A program made the position numbers and the translations under genes. The notes under the pieces are model-generated. The model was not told where the DNA came from and did not search any database. It saw only the letters and a list, made by a program, of their open reading frames with translations. From Malaya genurostris (Eukaryota; Arthropoda; Insecta; Diptera; Culicidae), in contig NC_080572.1 in assembly GCF_030247185.1 (NCBI RefSeq), positions 86,130,435 to 86,194,434 of the forward strand: 64,000 nt of DNA, read 5' to 3'. This document shows, in pieces, positions 47,294-58,350 of this stretch. Positions within the stretch are counted from its first letter, which is position 1. Every line of letters begins with the position of its first letter.

Positions 47294-49708
47294 TTATGTG
47301 ACATTACATGATTCTATATTTGTGAGTCTGTGTAACTCATTTGTAGTAAACCAGGGAGGACGCTTCAAAATCATTTTCAGAATTTTATTCTGAATCTTTT
47401 GAAGCGTTTTCTTCCTGGTGGAACAACAACTTGACCAAATTGGTACTGCATAATGCATGGCTGGTCTGAAAATTTGTTTATAAATCAATAATTTGTTTAT
47501 TAGAAAGAGCTTAGAATTTCTGTTTATGAGAGAATATAAACATTTAATATATTTATTAAACTTTGCCTGGATTCCTTCAATGTGATCCTTGAACGTGAGT
47601 TTTTTGTCATACGTTAAACCTAAGTATTTAGCTTGATCAGACCATGTCAATTCCAAGCCATTCAATTTGAAAATGTGATTATTGTTTGGTTTAAGAAAAG
47701 AAGCTCTTGGCTTATGAGGAATGATAATTAATTGCGTTTTTGCTGCATTTGGTTTAATTTCCCATTTTGACAGATAATCACTGCAAATATTTAAACTTCT
47801 TTGTAGGCGACTGCAGATCACTCTTAGATTTCTACTTGTGGCTAACAGACTTGTGTCGTCACAGAATAGCGATTTCTGACAACCAACGGGTAGATTTGGA
47901 AGATCAGAAGTGAAAATATTATTTTAAATTTTGCTATTAAACCTTTGTGCCAAACACTGTCTAATGCTTTTTCTATGTCTAGAAGAGCAACTCCAGTGGA
48001 TAACCCAGAAGATTTATTTGCTTTTATCATGTTCGTGACTCTTATAAGTTGATGAGTTGTTGAATGTTCATGACGAAATCCAAACTGCTCTGGTAAAAAA
48101 ATTGATTTCTCATTTATATGAGACATCATTCTCAACAAGATAATTTTTTCAAAAAGTTTACTGATAAAAGAAAGTAAACTAATTGGTCGATAACTTGATG
48201 TTTATGCTGGGTTTTATCAGGTTTGAGGATAGGAATAACTTTAGCGTTTTTCCATCTTTTTGGGAAGTAAGCTAATGAAAAACACTTGTTGAAAATTTTA
48301 AAAAAGAGTCTCAAGGCAACATCGGGAAGATTTTTAATAAGAATATTAAAAATTTCATCATTACCAGGAGCCTTCATGTTTTTAAGTTTCCTAATAATTG
48401 ACTTAATTTCATCAAAATTCGTCTCAATAATGTCATCTTGTAATAACACTTGAGTTGAAATATGATCATATTTCAGTGAGACTTCATTTTCAATAGGACT
48501 CACAACGTTCAAATTAAAATTGTGTACACTCTCGAACTGCTGAGCAAGTTTTTGAGCTTTTTCGCCATTTGTAAGAAGTATTTGATATCCTTCCTTGAGA
48601 GCAGGAATTGGTTTCTGAGGTTTCTTAAGAACCTTAGAAAGATTCCAGAAAGGTTTAGAATATGGTTTAATTTGTTCAACTTCATTAGTGAAATTTTCAT
48701 TTCGCAAAATAGTAAATCTATGTTTAATTTCTTTTTGTAAATCCTTAACTATGTTTTTCATAGCAGGATCACGAGAACGTTGATATTGTCGTCGACGAAC
48801 ATTCTTCAACCGAATGAGCAGTTGCAGATTGTCATCGATGATAGGAGAATTTAGTTTAGTTTGAGCTTTGGGAACTGAAAGATTTTTAGCTTCGATAATG
48901 TAATGATTCAAATTATCAATTGCTGTGTCGATGTCCGCAGAATTTTCTAAAATAGTTTCATGATCCACATGATTTTCAATGTGAGATCTGTAATCCAACC
49001 AATTAGCTCTATGATAGTTGAATATAGAACTTATTGGATTAATTAAAGCTTCGTTGGAAAGTCTGAATGTTACAGGAAGATGATCTGAGTCAAAGTCAGC
49101 ATGTGTAATCGGTTCAGTACAAATGTGACTTTGATCTGTTAGAACCAGATCAATTGTAGATGGATTTTTCACGGAAGAGAAACAAGTCGGATTACTGACA
49201 CAAAGAACTGAAAAGTAACCAACAGAGAGTTGATTATGAAGTATATTTCCATTGTGGTTATTTTGTCTACAATTCCACTGGACATGCTTTGCATTAGAGT
49301 CTCCTATTACGAAAAATTTCGGTCGATATTTTGTGAGTTTTTGAAAGTCGCCTTTAAAGAAATTTAATTGTTCGCCGGTGCATTGGAATGGCAAATATGC
49401 TCCAGCGATGAAATAAATTCCATGAATGGTTTCAACTTCGATTTCGGTTTAGTATTGAAAGAAGGTAAAATTCGATCTTTAATTTGTTGTTGGACAAAAA
49501 TTTCCACCACTCCACCACCCATTCCTGTAGACCTGTCAAACCGATGAATCACATAATGTGGATTGTTTTTCAATTTGACATTTGGTTTAAGAAAAGTTTC
49601 TGTCACAATGGAAATATGAATTTTGAGAAAATTATAAAATTCATCTTCACTCGATTTTAAAGATCGACCATTCCAATTTAAAATATTCAAATAATTATTT
49701 AACATCAC
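47294..49708 (-). pseudogene. Jockey-type ORF2 (endonuclease and reverse transcriptase), frameshifted
   Basis: Four collinear minus-strand pieces. 49708-49364: start MMLNNYLNILNWNGRSLKSS, endonuclease N-terminus with ETFLKP and GMGGGVVEIF. 49394-48132: endonuclease end (FVIGDSNAKHVQWNC; DFDSDHLPVTF), then a linker and RT fingers (LKNMKAPGNDEIFNILIKNL; FPKRWKNAKVIPILKP). About 48138-47842: RT palm (FLPEQFGFRHEHSTTHQLIR; VALLDIEKALDSVWH). 47821-47294: RT thumb (KYLGLTYDKKLTFKDHI). The catalytic box near 47855-47866 reads FCDD where FADD is usual. Breaks lie near 49380, about 48200-48140 and 47840-47930. The enzyme would nick DNA and reverse-transcribe the element RNA in the nucleus. Confidence 0.88.
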
Positions 49709-49801
49709 TGTTAAATTTTAAATTCATTATAATATTATTTGCAAATTGCCATCCGATTTGAAATGCTTCAAAAAGTGATGAAGTCGAATTTATTCGGATG
49801 A

Positions 49802-50386
49802 TCATTTGAAAAAGTTGATCTTGTAGGTGATCATTTTATTTTCCGTTATATCGCCTAAATCGACTTCGTTTGAAGAGTCGAATGGCATTGGAGGAATGTT
49901 GGTAGGTAGATGTCTACCTGTTACGCTAGTGTAACTGCCATTAGAAGAAGATGATTTTGCCGATCTACCTATTAATAAATTGTTTTCGTTAGATGATGAA
50001 CTGGAAGGCGTTCCTGTGATTTGATTATTTACATTAGAAGAATTAAGAGGTAGTTGTCTACCTGTTACCAAAGTGTAACTGTCAGTAGAATAAGATGATG
50101 ACGAGGTTGATCTACCTGTCAATAAATTGTTTTCGCTAGAAGACGAATTGGCAGGCGTACCTGTTTTTTGTTTTAAATTCGAAGAAATAAGTGCCTTAGA
50201 AGAATTAGTCGTGGCATTTGTAACGGTTTGTTGATTTTCAGGTATGTTTTGTAAACTTAAGGTCGTTGATTTGACTTGTAAGCGAACGACCGTTTAAATT
50301 TTTTCCCTGGCAGGACATTTCAAATAATTGGATTTATGATTTCCATTGCAATTTGAACATGAAAATTTATCAGTGGTTTCATTCAT
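49802..50386 (-). pseudogene. Jockey-type ORF1, C-terminal part (3' of the LTR insertion)
   Basis: Continues the ORF1 that is cut at the TGGAC site. Just after the insertion the frame has a zinc knuckle, CSNCNGNHKSNYLKC (CX2CX4HX5C), then an in-frame TAA near 50297. A Ser/Asn-rich tail follows with two imperfect tandem repeats of the type GTPxxSSSSENNLLxGRS, ending in TYKINFFK at 49802. Such knuckles bind the element RNA. The tail repeats are visible directly in the DNA (CTACCTGTTAC phrases). Confidence 0.8.
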
Positions 50387-50391
50387 TGGAC

Positions 50392-50596
50392 TGTTATGTT
50401 ATACTAGTTCTCAAGAGAGAGTTTGTCTCGCGAGAGAGAAAAGTGAAACTCATGTCAGAAACGAAGTGAGGTCTGAGATAATAAACTCATTATTAGTTTG
50501 TACTCCAGTTTAACTAGACGCGTCTTTATTGAGTAGATACTCTATTAAACAGTTCTACAGTTCACTTTGTTTTATCGACGTTTCAAGGTTGTTTCA
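50392..50596 (+). repeat. 5' LTR (205 bp)
   Basis: Starts TGTTATGTTATACTAG, ends GGTTGTTTCA (TG...CA). It should carry promoter and polyadenylation signals; AATAAA is not obvious, though GATAATAAACTC near 50477 is close. It differs from the 3' LTR at one base (GTTTGTCTCG here, GTTTGACTCG there). Confidence 0.93.
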
Positions 50597-50597
50597 A

Positions 50598-50612
50598 CTG
50601 GCGACGAGGATT
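50598..50612 (+). other. Candidate primer-binding site
   Basis: CTGGCGACGAGGATT directly follows the 5' LTR, where the tRNA primer anneals in Ty3/gypsy elements. Which tRNA pairs with it was not determined. Confidence 0.5.
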
Positions 50613-51493
50613 AATCAGGTTTCGTTGGACTAATTTTCCGGAATTATTTGACAAAAAAAAAACCGTTTTACACCAGCGTAAGTTTATCCTGGGAAGAGAT
50701 TGCAGATTTTGTAAGTACGCTATACGTTCTGAAACAAAGCCTTTGTTCTTTTCAATAAAAAAAAAGGTGTGCGTGATAAAAGCCTTTCCTGCATATTATA
50801 GCTTTGATTTCTTGAGTTCTCATTGTGTAATATTTGATGGTTTTAAAAGTGAGTAAAATTTTATACTTGGGAAGTTTTTTTTTTATTTCGTTTTCAGTTT
50901 TTATTTCTTATAAAAGAAAATCACATTGTTCATTATTCTAGTTCAGTAAGCTTTATTCTTACGCCATTTTGTTTTACCTTTTCGTCTCAGTGTAATAGTT
51001 CTCTATGGAGAATCAGTAGGAGAGTGAGTTACTCATCACTCACGTTGCATGACGTCTCCGGAGTGCTCAGCAAATGAAAGTAAACATTGAAGCATAGCAG
51101 TTTCATCGCATATTATATACATAAAAAAGCAGTCATTTACATATATTGCTGGGATCTGAGCAACGGAAACAAGCATTTGTTTCCTGATTGTAGCTGAGTT
51201 TTTTGTGACGAAGGCATAAACTTCTGCGGATGGAAATAAAAACTGACGAGTGATTTTATTCCACATAATTCAATTTTTCTGTCGACGGATTTGATCTACG
51301 AGTATAATTTGCTTGGAGTGCTGGGGCAAATTTCAATTTCGGTGAAGTATAGAACTGATCAAGGTACGTGATTTTTTTATACCAAAAGCTTTCGTTTTGT
51401 TTTAATTGTATTTTTATTTACCATACAATATTATTTTACACTATCTGACAATTTGTTTATTTGGTGATTTTCTGTTTACATATTTTAAAAAGA

Positions 51494-54400
51494 ATGTCGG
51501 TGTCAACGACCGTAGAACCTTACCTACCGAATTCAATACCTTTTGCTCAATACATTGAACAACTTGAATACGTTTTTATCAACAACAATGTGCCTGAGCA
51601 GAAATATAAGACTTCCTTCTTAGCCGTTTGTGATGTTACAGTTTTTTCTGAGATCAAAAAGCTTTTTCCTGGTCATGATATTAAAAATTTGACTTACCAG
51701 CAAATAACGGAATCATTGAAGAAAAGATTCGATAAATGCGACTCTGAAGTGATTCATAGTTACAAATTTTGGAGCAGGCGACAAGGAAAGTATGAAAAAT
51801 CTGAAGATTTTGTAATCGCAGTAAAAGTTTTAGCCGAGCAATGTGGTTTCGGTACATTTAAGGATAGAGCGATTCGTGATCTTTTAGTAATAGGTGTTTA
51901 TAACCGAGATATCCAAAAGCGGTTATGTGACGAAGATGATCTTACTGCTACCAGAGCAGAGAAACTAATTTTAAATCATGAGATTTCTAATAATAGAACG
52001 AGTGTCTTAAAAGAAGACGAAGATCATAACATATCAATAGTTGCTCGTTTGGGCAGGAAAGATATTCGATCTCGTTCAAAACAAAGATATAGGGATAGAA
52101 GTAGAAGTCATAATCGAAGTGTATCCTTTTCGCCTAGAAATAAAAAGCACGGATACGACAATCATAGATACAACTCAGACAAACCGTCTTATTTGTGTTC
52201 CTTCTGCAAAAGAAGAGGACATACACGAAAGTTTTGTTACAAATTACACTACAAAGGCAAATATCAGGAAGAGGTCAAGTTTTTGAGCCCTCCAAAGAAA
52301 ACTGGTAGTTCACTTGAAAATTTCAAAAGACCGGAACATACCAAAGAAGAAGATGATGATGATGATGAGGATATGTATTGCATGATGATTTCCTCGATAA
52401 ATCTAATAAACGAACCTTGTTATGTTGAGGTATTAATAGAGAGAAAGAGTTTGGAAATGGAAATTGATTGCGGGTCGGCAGAGACTGTTATTTCTGAAGA
52501 ACTATATTTAAAGACATTTTCATGGATCAAGCTTTTACCTTGCAACAAGAAATTAGCTGTGATTGATGGCAATAGGTTGAAGGTTCTTGGGAGATTAAGC
52601 GTATCGGTACAATTGAAAGGAAAAAAACAGCAGCTCTATTTAATAGTTCTTCGGTGTAACAAAAATTTTGTACCACTGCTAGGTCGTACTTGGCTTGATT
52701 GTTTCTATGAAGGATGGCGAAATATTTTTTCAAAGCATGGTGTCCAGAATGAGCATATTCACAAACTGGGTGTGCAGGATGGTATCGAGGAGTTGAAAAG
52801 TAAGTTTTCAACAGTTTTTGATGGTGATTTGTCAACTCCAATAGTTGGGTATGAAGGAGACCTTGTTTTGAAGGAAGCTAAACCGGTTTTTAAAAAAGCT
52901 TATGGAGTACCGCTGAGATTGAGAGATCAAGTTATTAAACATTTAGATTCACTAGAGAGAGAGGGGATAATTACACCCGTAGATACAAGCGAATGGGCGT
53001 CTCCGGTGGTAATTGTGTTAAAAAAAGATCAAAATATTCGTTTAGTTATCGATTGCAAGGTTTCTATCAATAAAATGATAGTTCCTAATACCTACCCATT
53101 GCCGGTCGCTCAAGATATTTTTGCCTCTCTATCTGGGTCTAAAGTTTTTTGTTCGCTCGACTTAACGGGGGCCTACACACAACTCTTGTAATCACACGCA
53201 TCCAGAAAATTTGTCGTTATAAATACCATTAAAGGTTTATATGTTTACAATCGTTTACCTCAGGGAGCAACATCTAGCGCGTCAATTTTTCAGAAGGTGA
53301 TGGACCAAATACTTTGCGGCTTGGAAAACGTAGTTTGCTATCTCGACGACGTTTTGATTTCGGGAAAAAATTATGAGGAATGTCAAAAAAAAGCTTTATG
53401 TAGTTCTAGAAAGACTAGCTAGAACTAACATTAAAGTAAATCTAAATAAATGCAAATTTTTTTTAAGAGAACTGCCATATTTGGGATATATTTTGACGGA
53501 GAAGGGTTTATTACCTTGTCCAGACAAGATTGAAACTATTCGCGAAGCAGAAGCTCCGCGAAATGTTTCGGAACTCAAAGCATTTCTGGGTCTACTGAAC
53601 TATTACTCCAAATTTATTCCCAATCTTTCATCTCGAGTCCAATGCCTTTACAAGTTGTTGAAGAAGAACGTTAGATTTATCTGGACAGAAGAGTGTAAGC
53701 AAACTTTTGACGATTGTAAAAGATTTCTCCTTCGACCATGTTTATTAGAATATTTTGATCCCAAGAAACCAATTGTTGTTACTACAGATGCCTCCAGTTA
53801 TGGTTTGGGAGGCGTGATGTCACATGTTGTAGATGGAGTCCTGTTTGTTTCACATCTTTCAGCTTAAATGACGCACAGAAAAAATATCCAATTTTACATT
53901 TAGAGGCATTGGCGGTGGTATGCGCTGTTAAAAAGTTCCATAAATTTTTATTTGGAATGAATTTTGTGATTTACACCGACCACAAACCTTTGATAGGGAT
54001 ATTTGGAAAGGAAGGAAAAAACCAAATGTCTGTGACAAGATTGCAACGTTATGTTATTGAACTCTCTATTTATGACTATGAGATTATTTACCGACCTTCT
54101 TCTAAAATGGCAAACGCAGATTTTTGCTCACGTTTTCCTCTTGCACAGCCGGTACCCAAAGCATTGGATCGTGAATACGTGAAAAGCCTAAATTTTACAG
54201 AAGATTTTCCGTTAGATTACAAAGAAATTTCCAAGGAAACCTTGAGGGATGACTTTCTGGTTAAAATTATGGAGTACCTTAAATTTGGATGGCCAGAACG
54301 TCTGCATCGAAAGTTCAGGGATATCTATTCACATCATCAAGAACTTGAAGAGGTGGAAGGATGTGTTTTATTTCAGGATCGTGTAATTATTCCCGATAGC

Positions 54401-55627
54401 CTAAAACAAAGAATTTTGAAATTACTTCATAGAAACCATATTGGAATAAATAAAATAAAACAACTGGCCCGACGAACCGTATACTGGTTCGGAATGAATA
54501 AAGAAGTAGAAAAATACGTTAGATCCTGTACAACATGTAACGAAACGACACCTATTACAAAACCGACAGCTTATTCACGTTGGCATCCAACCAACAAGCC
54601 TTTCAGCAGAGTGCATGCCGATTTTTTTCATTTAGAGCATAAAACGTTCCTGATAATCGTTGACAGCTATACGAAATGGATAGAACTAGAATATATGAAA
54701 CACAGTACGGATTGCAGGAATGTTACTAAAATTTTTCTTAATATTTTCGCCAGATTTGGTTTGCCGGATGTGCTGGTTACAGATGGGGGACCACCGTTCA
54801 ACTCAATGGATTTTATAAATTTTTTCAGCAAACAAGGAGTGCGTGTAATGAAAAGCCCGCCTTATCACCCTGAAAGTAATGGGCAGGCAGAACGTATGGT
54901 CCGATTGGTAAAAGAAGTTTTCAAAAAATTTCTGATAGATCCGGAGATAAAAAAATTGGATATAGATTTACAAGTTTCATATTTTTTGCTAAATTATAGA
55001 AATACCTGTTTAGAGGATGGTGGTATCTTCCCTTCAGAGAGGCTTCTTTCATTCAAACCAAAAACGCTATTGGATTTGATAAATCCCAAACACAATTTAA
55101 AGCATAATTTAAAAATAACTGATGATGATCTCTCGCCCAGTGTTTATTCGTCAATTGATAATTATAATGATCATTTCATTAGTCTGAAATGCGGCGACCT
55201 GATTTATTATAAAAACGCGAACAAAAGCGACATAAGACGATGGTTACCTGCAACCTTTCTCAAACGAATATCAACTACTATTTTTCAGATTTCGCTTGGT
55301 GGCAGAATGATAACAGCGCACAGGCGACAACTAAAGGTACAAATTGATTATCGTCGAGGATGCGATGGCAGATTTGTGGTGCAGGAAGGAAACTGTAGGA
55401 TTGGTTCCAGCAAGAGAAACAGAGAGGATGACGTCGAAACCGAAGAAGAAATTTCCGACCAAGAACAGGACTTTTACGGTTTCGCAGCTGATTCTTTTAT
55501 TTTTGGAGAAGATACTCCGTTCGAAGATCAACTAGATAATAAACCAAACGCTCAACAGTTCAAAGCTATCAGAAGATCAGGGCGAGAAGTGAAGAAGAAA
55601 AGAAAAATAGATTTTTTGTATTATTAG
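51494..55627 (+). pseudogene. Ty3/gypsy gag-pol polyprotein, broken in three places
   Basis: Starts MSVSTTVEPYLPNSIPFAQY (ATG 51494 preferred to an upstream alternative). Gag capsid-like region about residues 10-170, zinc knuckle CSFCKRRGHTRKFC at 235-248, an acidic run near 290, and protease active site DCGSAETVI at 325 (D[S/T]G is usual). RT begins near 52950 with LDLTGAY and YLDDVL; RNase H has TTDASSYGLGG. Integrase has an HHCC domain (HRNHIG...CTTC), then the D,D,E residues in HADFFH, VTDGGPPFN and YHPESNGQAER. It ends in a basic tail at 55627. Breaks: TAA at 53189-53191, a frame change at a run of eight A (53385-53392), and another near 53855-53865. Together these would normally make the particle, copy the RNA and integrate the DNA. 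Confidence 0.9.
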
Positions 55628-55700
55628 CTAATATTTTGAAAATGCTTGTTCAGGTTATTAAGTATTTGAATATGATATGTTGAATTATGATTCATTCTTG

Positions 55701-55713
55701 AAGAATGGAGGAG
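55701..55713 (+). other. Polypurine tract
   Basis: AAGAATGGAGGAG lies immediately before the 3' LTR (one T between), the position from which plus-strand DNA synthesis is primed. Confidence 0.65.
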
Positions 55714-55714
55714 T

Positions 55715-56355
55715 TGTTATGTTATACTAGTTCTCAAGAGAGAGTTTGACTCGCGAGAGAGAAAAGTGAAACTCATGTCAGAAACGAAGTGAGGTCTGAG
55801 ATAGAGGTGTGCAAAACAGCTCATTTTGGTGAACAGCTCCGAACCGATCAGCTCACCAAAGTGAATCGATTCGATGTATCAGCTCATCAGCTCTTTTAGT
55901 TTGAACTTAAGGTTCACTTTGTGCGCCGTTTTTCTTATGCACCGGTTTTCTTTCATATGCATGATCGAAATCGAATCATTGATTTGCAATGATGCAATGA
56001 ATGCAATGCGAATTAGTTTATCTTTATTTGATGTCGACTAAATTGAATCTCTTAAAGAGCCGAAGATCCGATCAGCTCGTAGCGTGTTCCCTTCGTCATA
56101 ATGCAGTGAACTGGGTAGCAAATGAGTGAGCTGATGAGCTGCGGTTCTTTTGAAAAGAGCTGTGAGCTGTCAGCTCACTTCAATGATTCGATTCACTGGA
56201 ACAGCTCAGGAGCGAATTGCCCATCTCTAGTCTGAGATAATAAACTCATTATTAGTTTGTACTCCAGTTTAACTAGACGCGTCTTTATTGAGTAGATACT
56301 CTATTAAACAGTTCTACAGTTCACTTTGTTTTATCGACGTTTCAAGGTTGTTTCA
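55715..56355 (+). repeat. 3' LTR, enlarged by a MITE insertion
   Basis: 641 bp; subtracting the 428-bp MITE and its 8-bp duplication leaves 205 bp, exactly the 5' LTR length, with one substitution. Ends at 56355 before the TGGAC duplication. Confidence 0.93.
55802..56229. mobile_element. hAT-like MITE inside the 3' LTR
   Basis: 428 bp. The left end reads TAGAGGTGTGCAAAACAGCT and the right end on the other strand reads TAGAGATGGGCAATTCGCTC, a pattern common among hAT elements. The 8-bp duplication GTCTGAGA (55794-55801 and 56230-56237) is the hAT hallmark. The 5' LTR shows the empty site. The interior is rich in AGCTCA/CAGCTC words on both sides. No transposase: mobilised in trans. Confidence 0.9.
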
Positions 56356-56360
56356 TGGAC

Positions 56361-57245
56361 AAACGTCTTTCGAATGTGATTTACCACAATTCAAACACCG
56401 TATATCCATATGACAATTTTTGGTTCCATGGCCGAAGCCTTGGCAACGACGACATTGCGTTAAGTATGCAATACCATTATGCCGTTTATAATGTTCCCAA
56501 TGAATTTTAATGTGGGAAATGAAATTTACTTTTTCGAAAGTTTTCAAATTGTTTACATCACTTCGATTGAAGTGTATTAGGTAAAGTTCATGGGAAATTC
56601 CAGAGCGTGGTTTAGGAGTACCATTCGCTATTTTGTTTTTCTTAAGTATTACTTGGGAAGGAGCAAAACCAAACAATTCTTTTAGTTCATTTTCAATTTC
56701 ATCAGTACTTTGATCATTTAATAAGCCTTTCAATACAGCCTTAAAGCGTCTGTCTGATTTTATAACATATGAATAAAATTTATGATGTTCCTCGGATAAA
56801 TATCGGATAAGACGTTCGTAATCTTCCAATCCATCAACCAAGACTCGACATTCTCCTCTTCGTCAGATTTGAAATGAGACTTTTACTTCCGGGAGAAAAG
56901 TAGAAAGCTCAGTACGGAATGCTTTGAAGTCGGAAATCATTACCGTCACTGAAGGCATAGATTGTTGTTTATTCCCAGAACGACAAGCGTCCATTTTGGG
57001 AATTTTAGAAGAATTTTCTTTTATGTCGCTACAATCGGATTCAGGAAGAATCTCGTAAATATTGTTAGACGGCATAGGATCAACGGAAGGGAAATCCGTC
57101 CGTTGTCTTTTATTTTTACATCCAGATTCTATAAGATCGTGAATGTTATTCGAAAAATGTTGAATAACGGATTGTGATTTATTCCGTATTGAATTATTAA
57201 TTAATTAGCCTTACGCTTGTTGCCTTTCCGGTTGGACGAAGGCAT
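56361..57245 (-). pseudogene. Jockey-type ORF1, N-terminal part (5' of the LTR insertion)
   Basis: Probable start ATG at 57245-57243 (MPSSNRKGNKRKAN) followed within 15 codons by TAA. The same frame later gives MPSNNIYEILPESDCSDIKE. A TGA near 56863 precedes VLVDGLEDYERLIRYLSEEH. The centre is the ORF1 fold (FYSYVIKSDRRFKAVLKGLL; HELYLIHFNRSDVNNLKTF). The C-terminus has two zinc knuckles, CRRCQGFGHGTKNC and CLNCGKSHSKDVC. The coding sequence is then cut by the LTR element. Typical of Juan/Jockey ORF1 nucleic-acid chaperones. Confidence 0.85.
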
Positions 57246-57420
57246 TTTTGAAAGAAATGAAATTTGAAATTAAATTAACTAGGCTAAATTAGTCTTCGAT
57301 TAGACTCCTACTTTGGAAAAGTCTTAATAAAGACTGATTTTGTGGTAGTCTTAATAACGACTGATTAGTTCGAAGAAGAGTCTTAAAAAAGGAATGTTGT
57401 CGTGAAAGTATTTATTTTTC

Positions 57421-58251
57421 CAGAAAACTGCTTTTGTAACAGAAAATATTTAGTTTTGTTTATTTTGTGTAGCGCAATCTAATACAAATGCATTGAAGCA
57501 GTGTTGCTAACTTTTTTATTAGGGAATTAAAATCTACATTCATAAAATGTAGGCAATTTTCTATCAAACGTTGGTGAAAAATGAATCAAAACTAATATTT
57601 CATCCAAAAAATCAGGCTTAACATTCATTCTAGAATGAATTATTGCTAAAAAAAAGATTGTTTGAAACTCAATCGTGCAAGTCCCTTTGATAAACTGGTT
57701 GCACTGCATATATGAATACATTGATCTATGACATACGTACCAAATAAAATGTACGTAATACACAAATTACCAACACAAGTTAACTTGGTTTACTCTTGGT
57801 CCTTAAACAGAGCATTGTAGGAAAATCGGCCGGACTCGGTCAAAACATGAGAAAAAGATTTCATTTGAACGCGGTATCTGCGCTTCATGAAAAAGATGAC
57901 AAAAAGTAGTGAGTAGGCAAAGGCACTAATCGTATCAACGTCATTTCTTTTCTTTAAGTTTAAGTTTAGATTATTGAATTGAAAATTTGAGAGAATCTAA
58001 TTAAACAACTTTAAAATTTATGGAAACAGCATTTTTTATGACACTGTTTTTATGAAATTTTCAGGTACAATGATTAGAAAAAAGTGTAAGGATTCGTTTT
58101 TCTAAATTTCCTTGAGTCTTCAGTCGAATTGATCTCCCCATCCGACCAAAACAAACTGTTAACCATATGCTAAAAACGTGTGTGAAGTCGGTCGACTCGC
58201 TACCGACTCCCGGAATTGATTAGGAAATCATAATTTCATTATTAATTTCTT
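57421..58251. other. AT-rich intergenic DNA
   Basis: Possibly includes the Jockey 5' end. Phrases near 58130-58170 (GAATTGATCTCCCCATCCGA) weakly resemble an arm of the 29930-31735 foldback. No gene is seen. Confidence 0.35.
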
Positions 58252-58350
58252 CTCGTGCGTTAGACAAAGCAGACCGTTGCAATCAGGGATTCTATGCAAC
58301 GATTGTGTAGAATCGCTGTTTGCAACGGTCTGCTCCGTATAACACACAAG
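58252..58350. repeat. Perfect-stem hairpin of about 99 bp
   Basis: AGCAGACCGTTGCAA (58268-58282) pairs perfectly with TTGCAACGGTCTGCT (58320-58334). An inner pair GATTCTA/TAGAATC extends the stem, and outer arms (GTGCGTTAGAC and GTATAACACAC) pair imperfectly. It could be a very short MITE or a hairpin RNA of pre-microRNA size. The sequence alone does not decide. Confidence 0.65.

Larger units (their letters stand above)
50392..56355 (+). mobile_element. Ty3/gypsy LTR retrotransposon (Mag-like), in Jockey ORF1
   Basis: A complete 5964-bp insertion: 205-bp 5' LTR, primer-binding region, gag-pol reading frame(s), purine-rich tract, and a 3' LTR enlarged by a 428-bp MITE. The 5-bp duplication TGGAC lies at 50387-50391 and 56356-56360. 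LTRs begin TGTTATG and end TTTCA. Apart from the MITE and its duplication, the two LTRs differ at one of 205 positions, so insertion is recent. Order PR-RT-RNase H-IN identifies Ty3/gypsy. One fused gag-pol, one zinc knuckle and no envelope gene suggest the Mag lineage, which is my inference. Confidence 0.92.
46999..57420 (-). mobile_element. Jockey-clade (Juan-like) non-LTR element split by an LTR retrotransposon
   Basis: On the minus strand: a 5' leader (upstream of about 57245; 5' end uncertain), ORF1 with zinc knuckles, ORF2 with endonuclease and reverse transcriptase, and a 3' UTR ending near 47000 in an A-rich stretch after AATAAATAG. No RNase H is seen, as expected for Jockey. A 5964-bp Ty3/gypsy element (50392-56355) sits inside ORF1 with a TGGAC duplication. 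Both ORFs have additional stops and frameshifts, so the element was probably already or has since become inactive. Confidence 0.82.

Noticed and set aside
55628..55714. Envelope gene after integrase in the LTR element
   Set aside because: Fewer than 100 bases separate the integrase stop from the 3' LTR, so there is no room for a third ORF.
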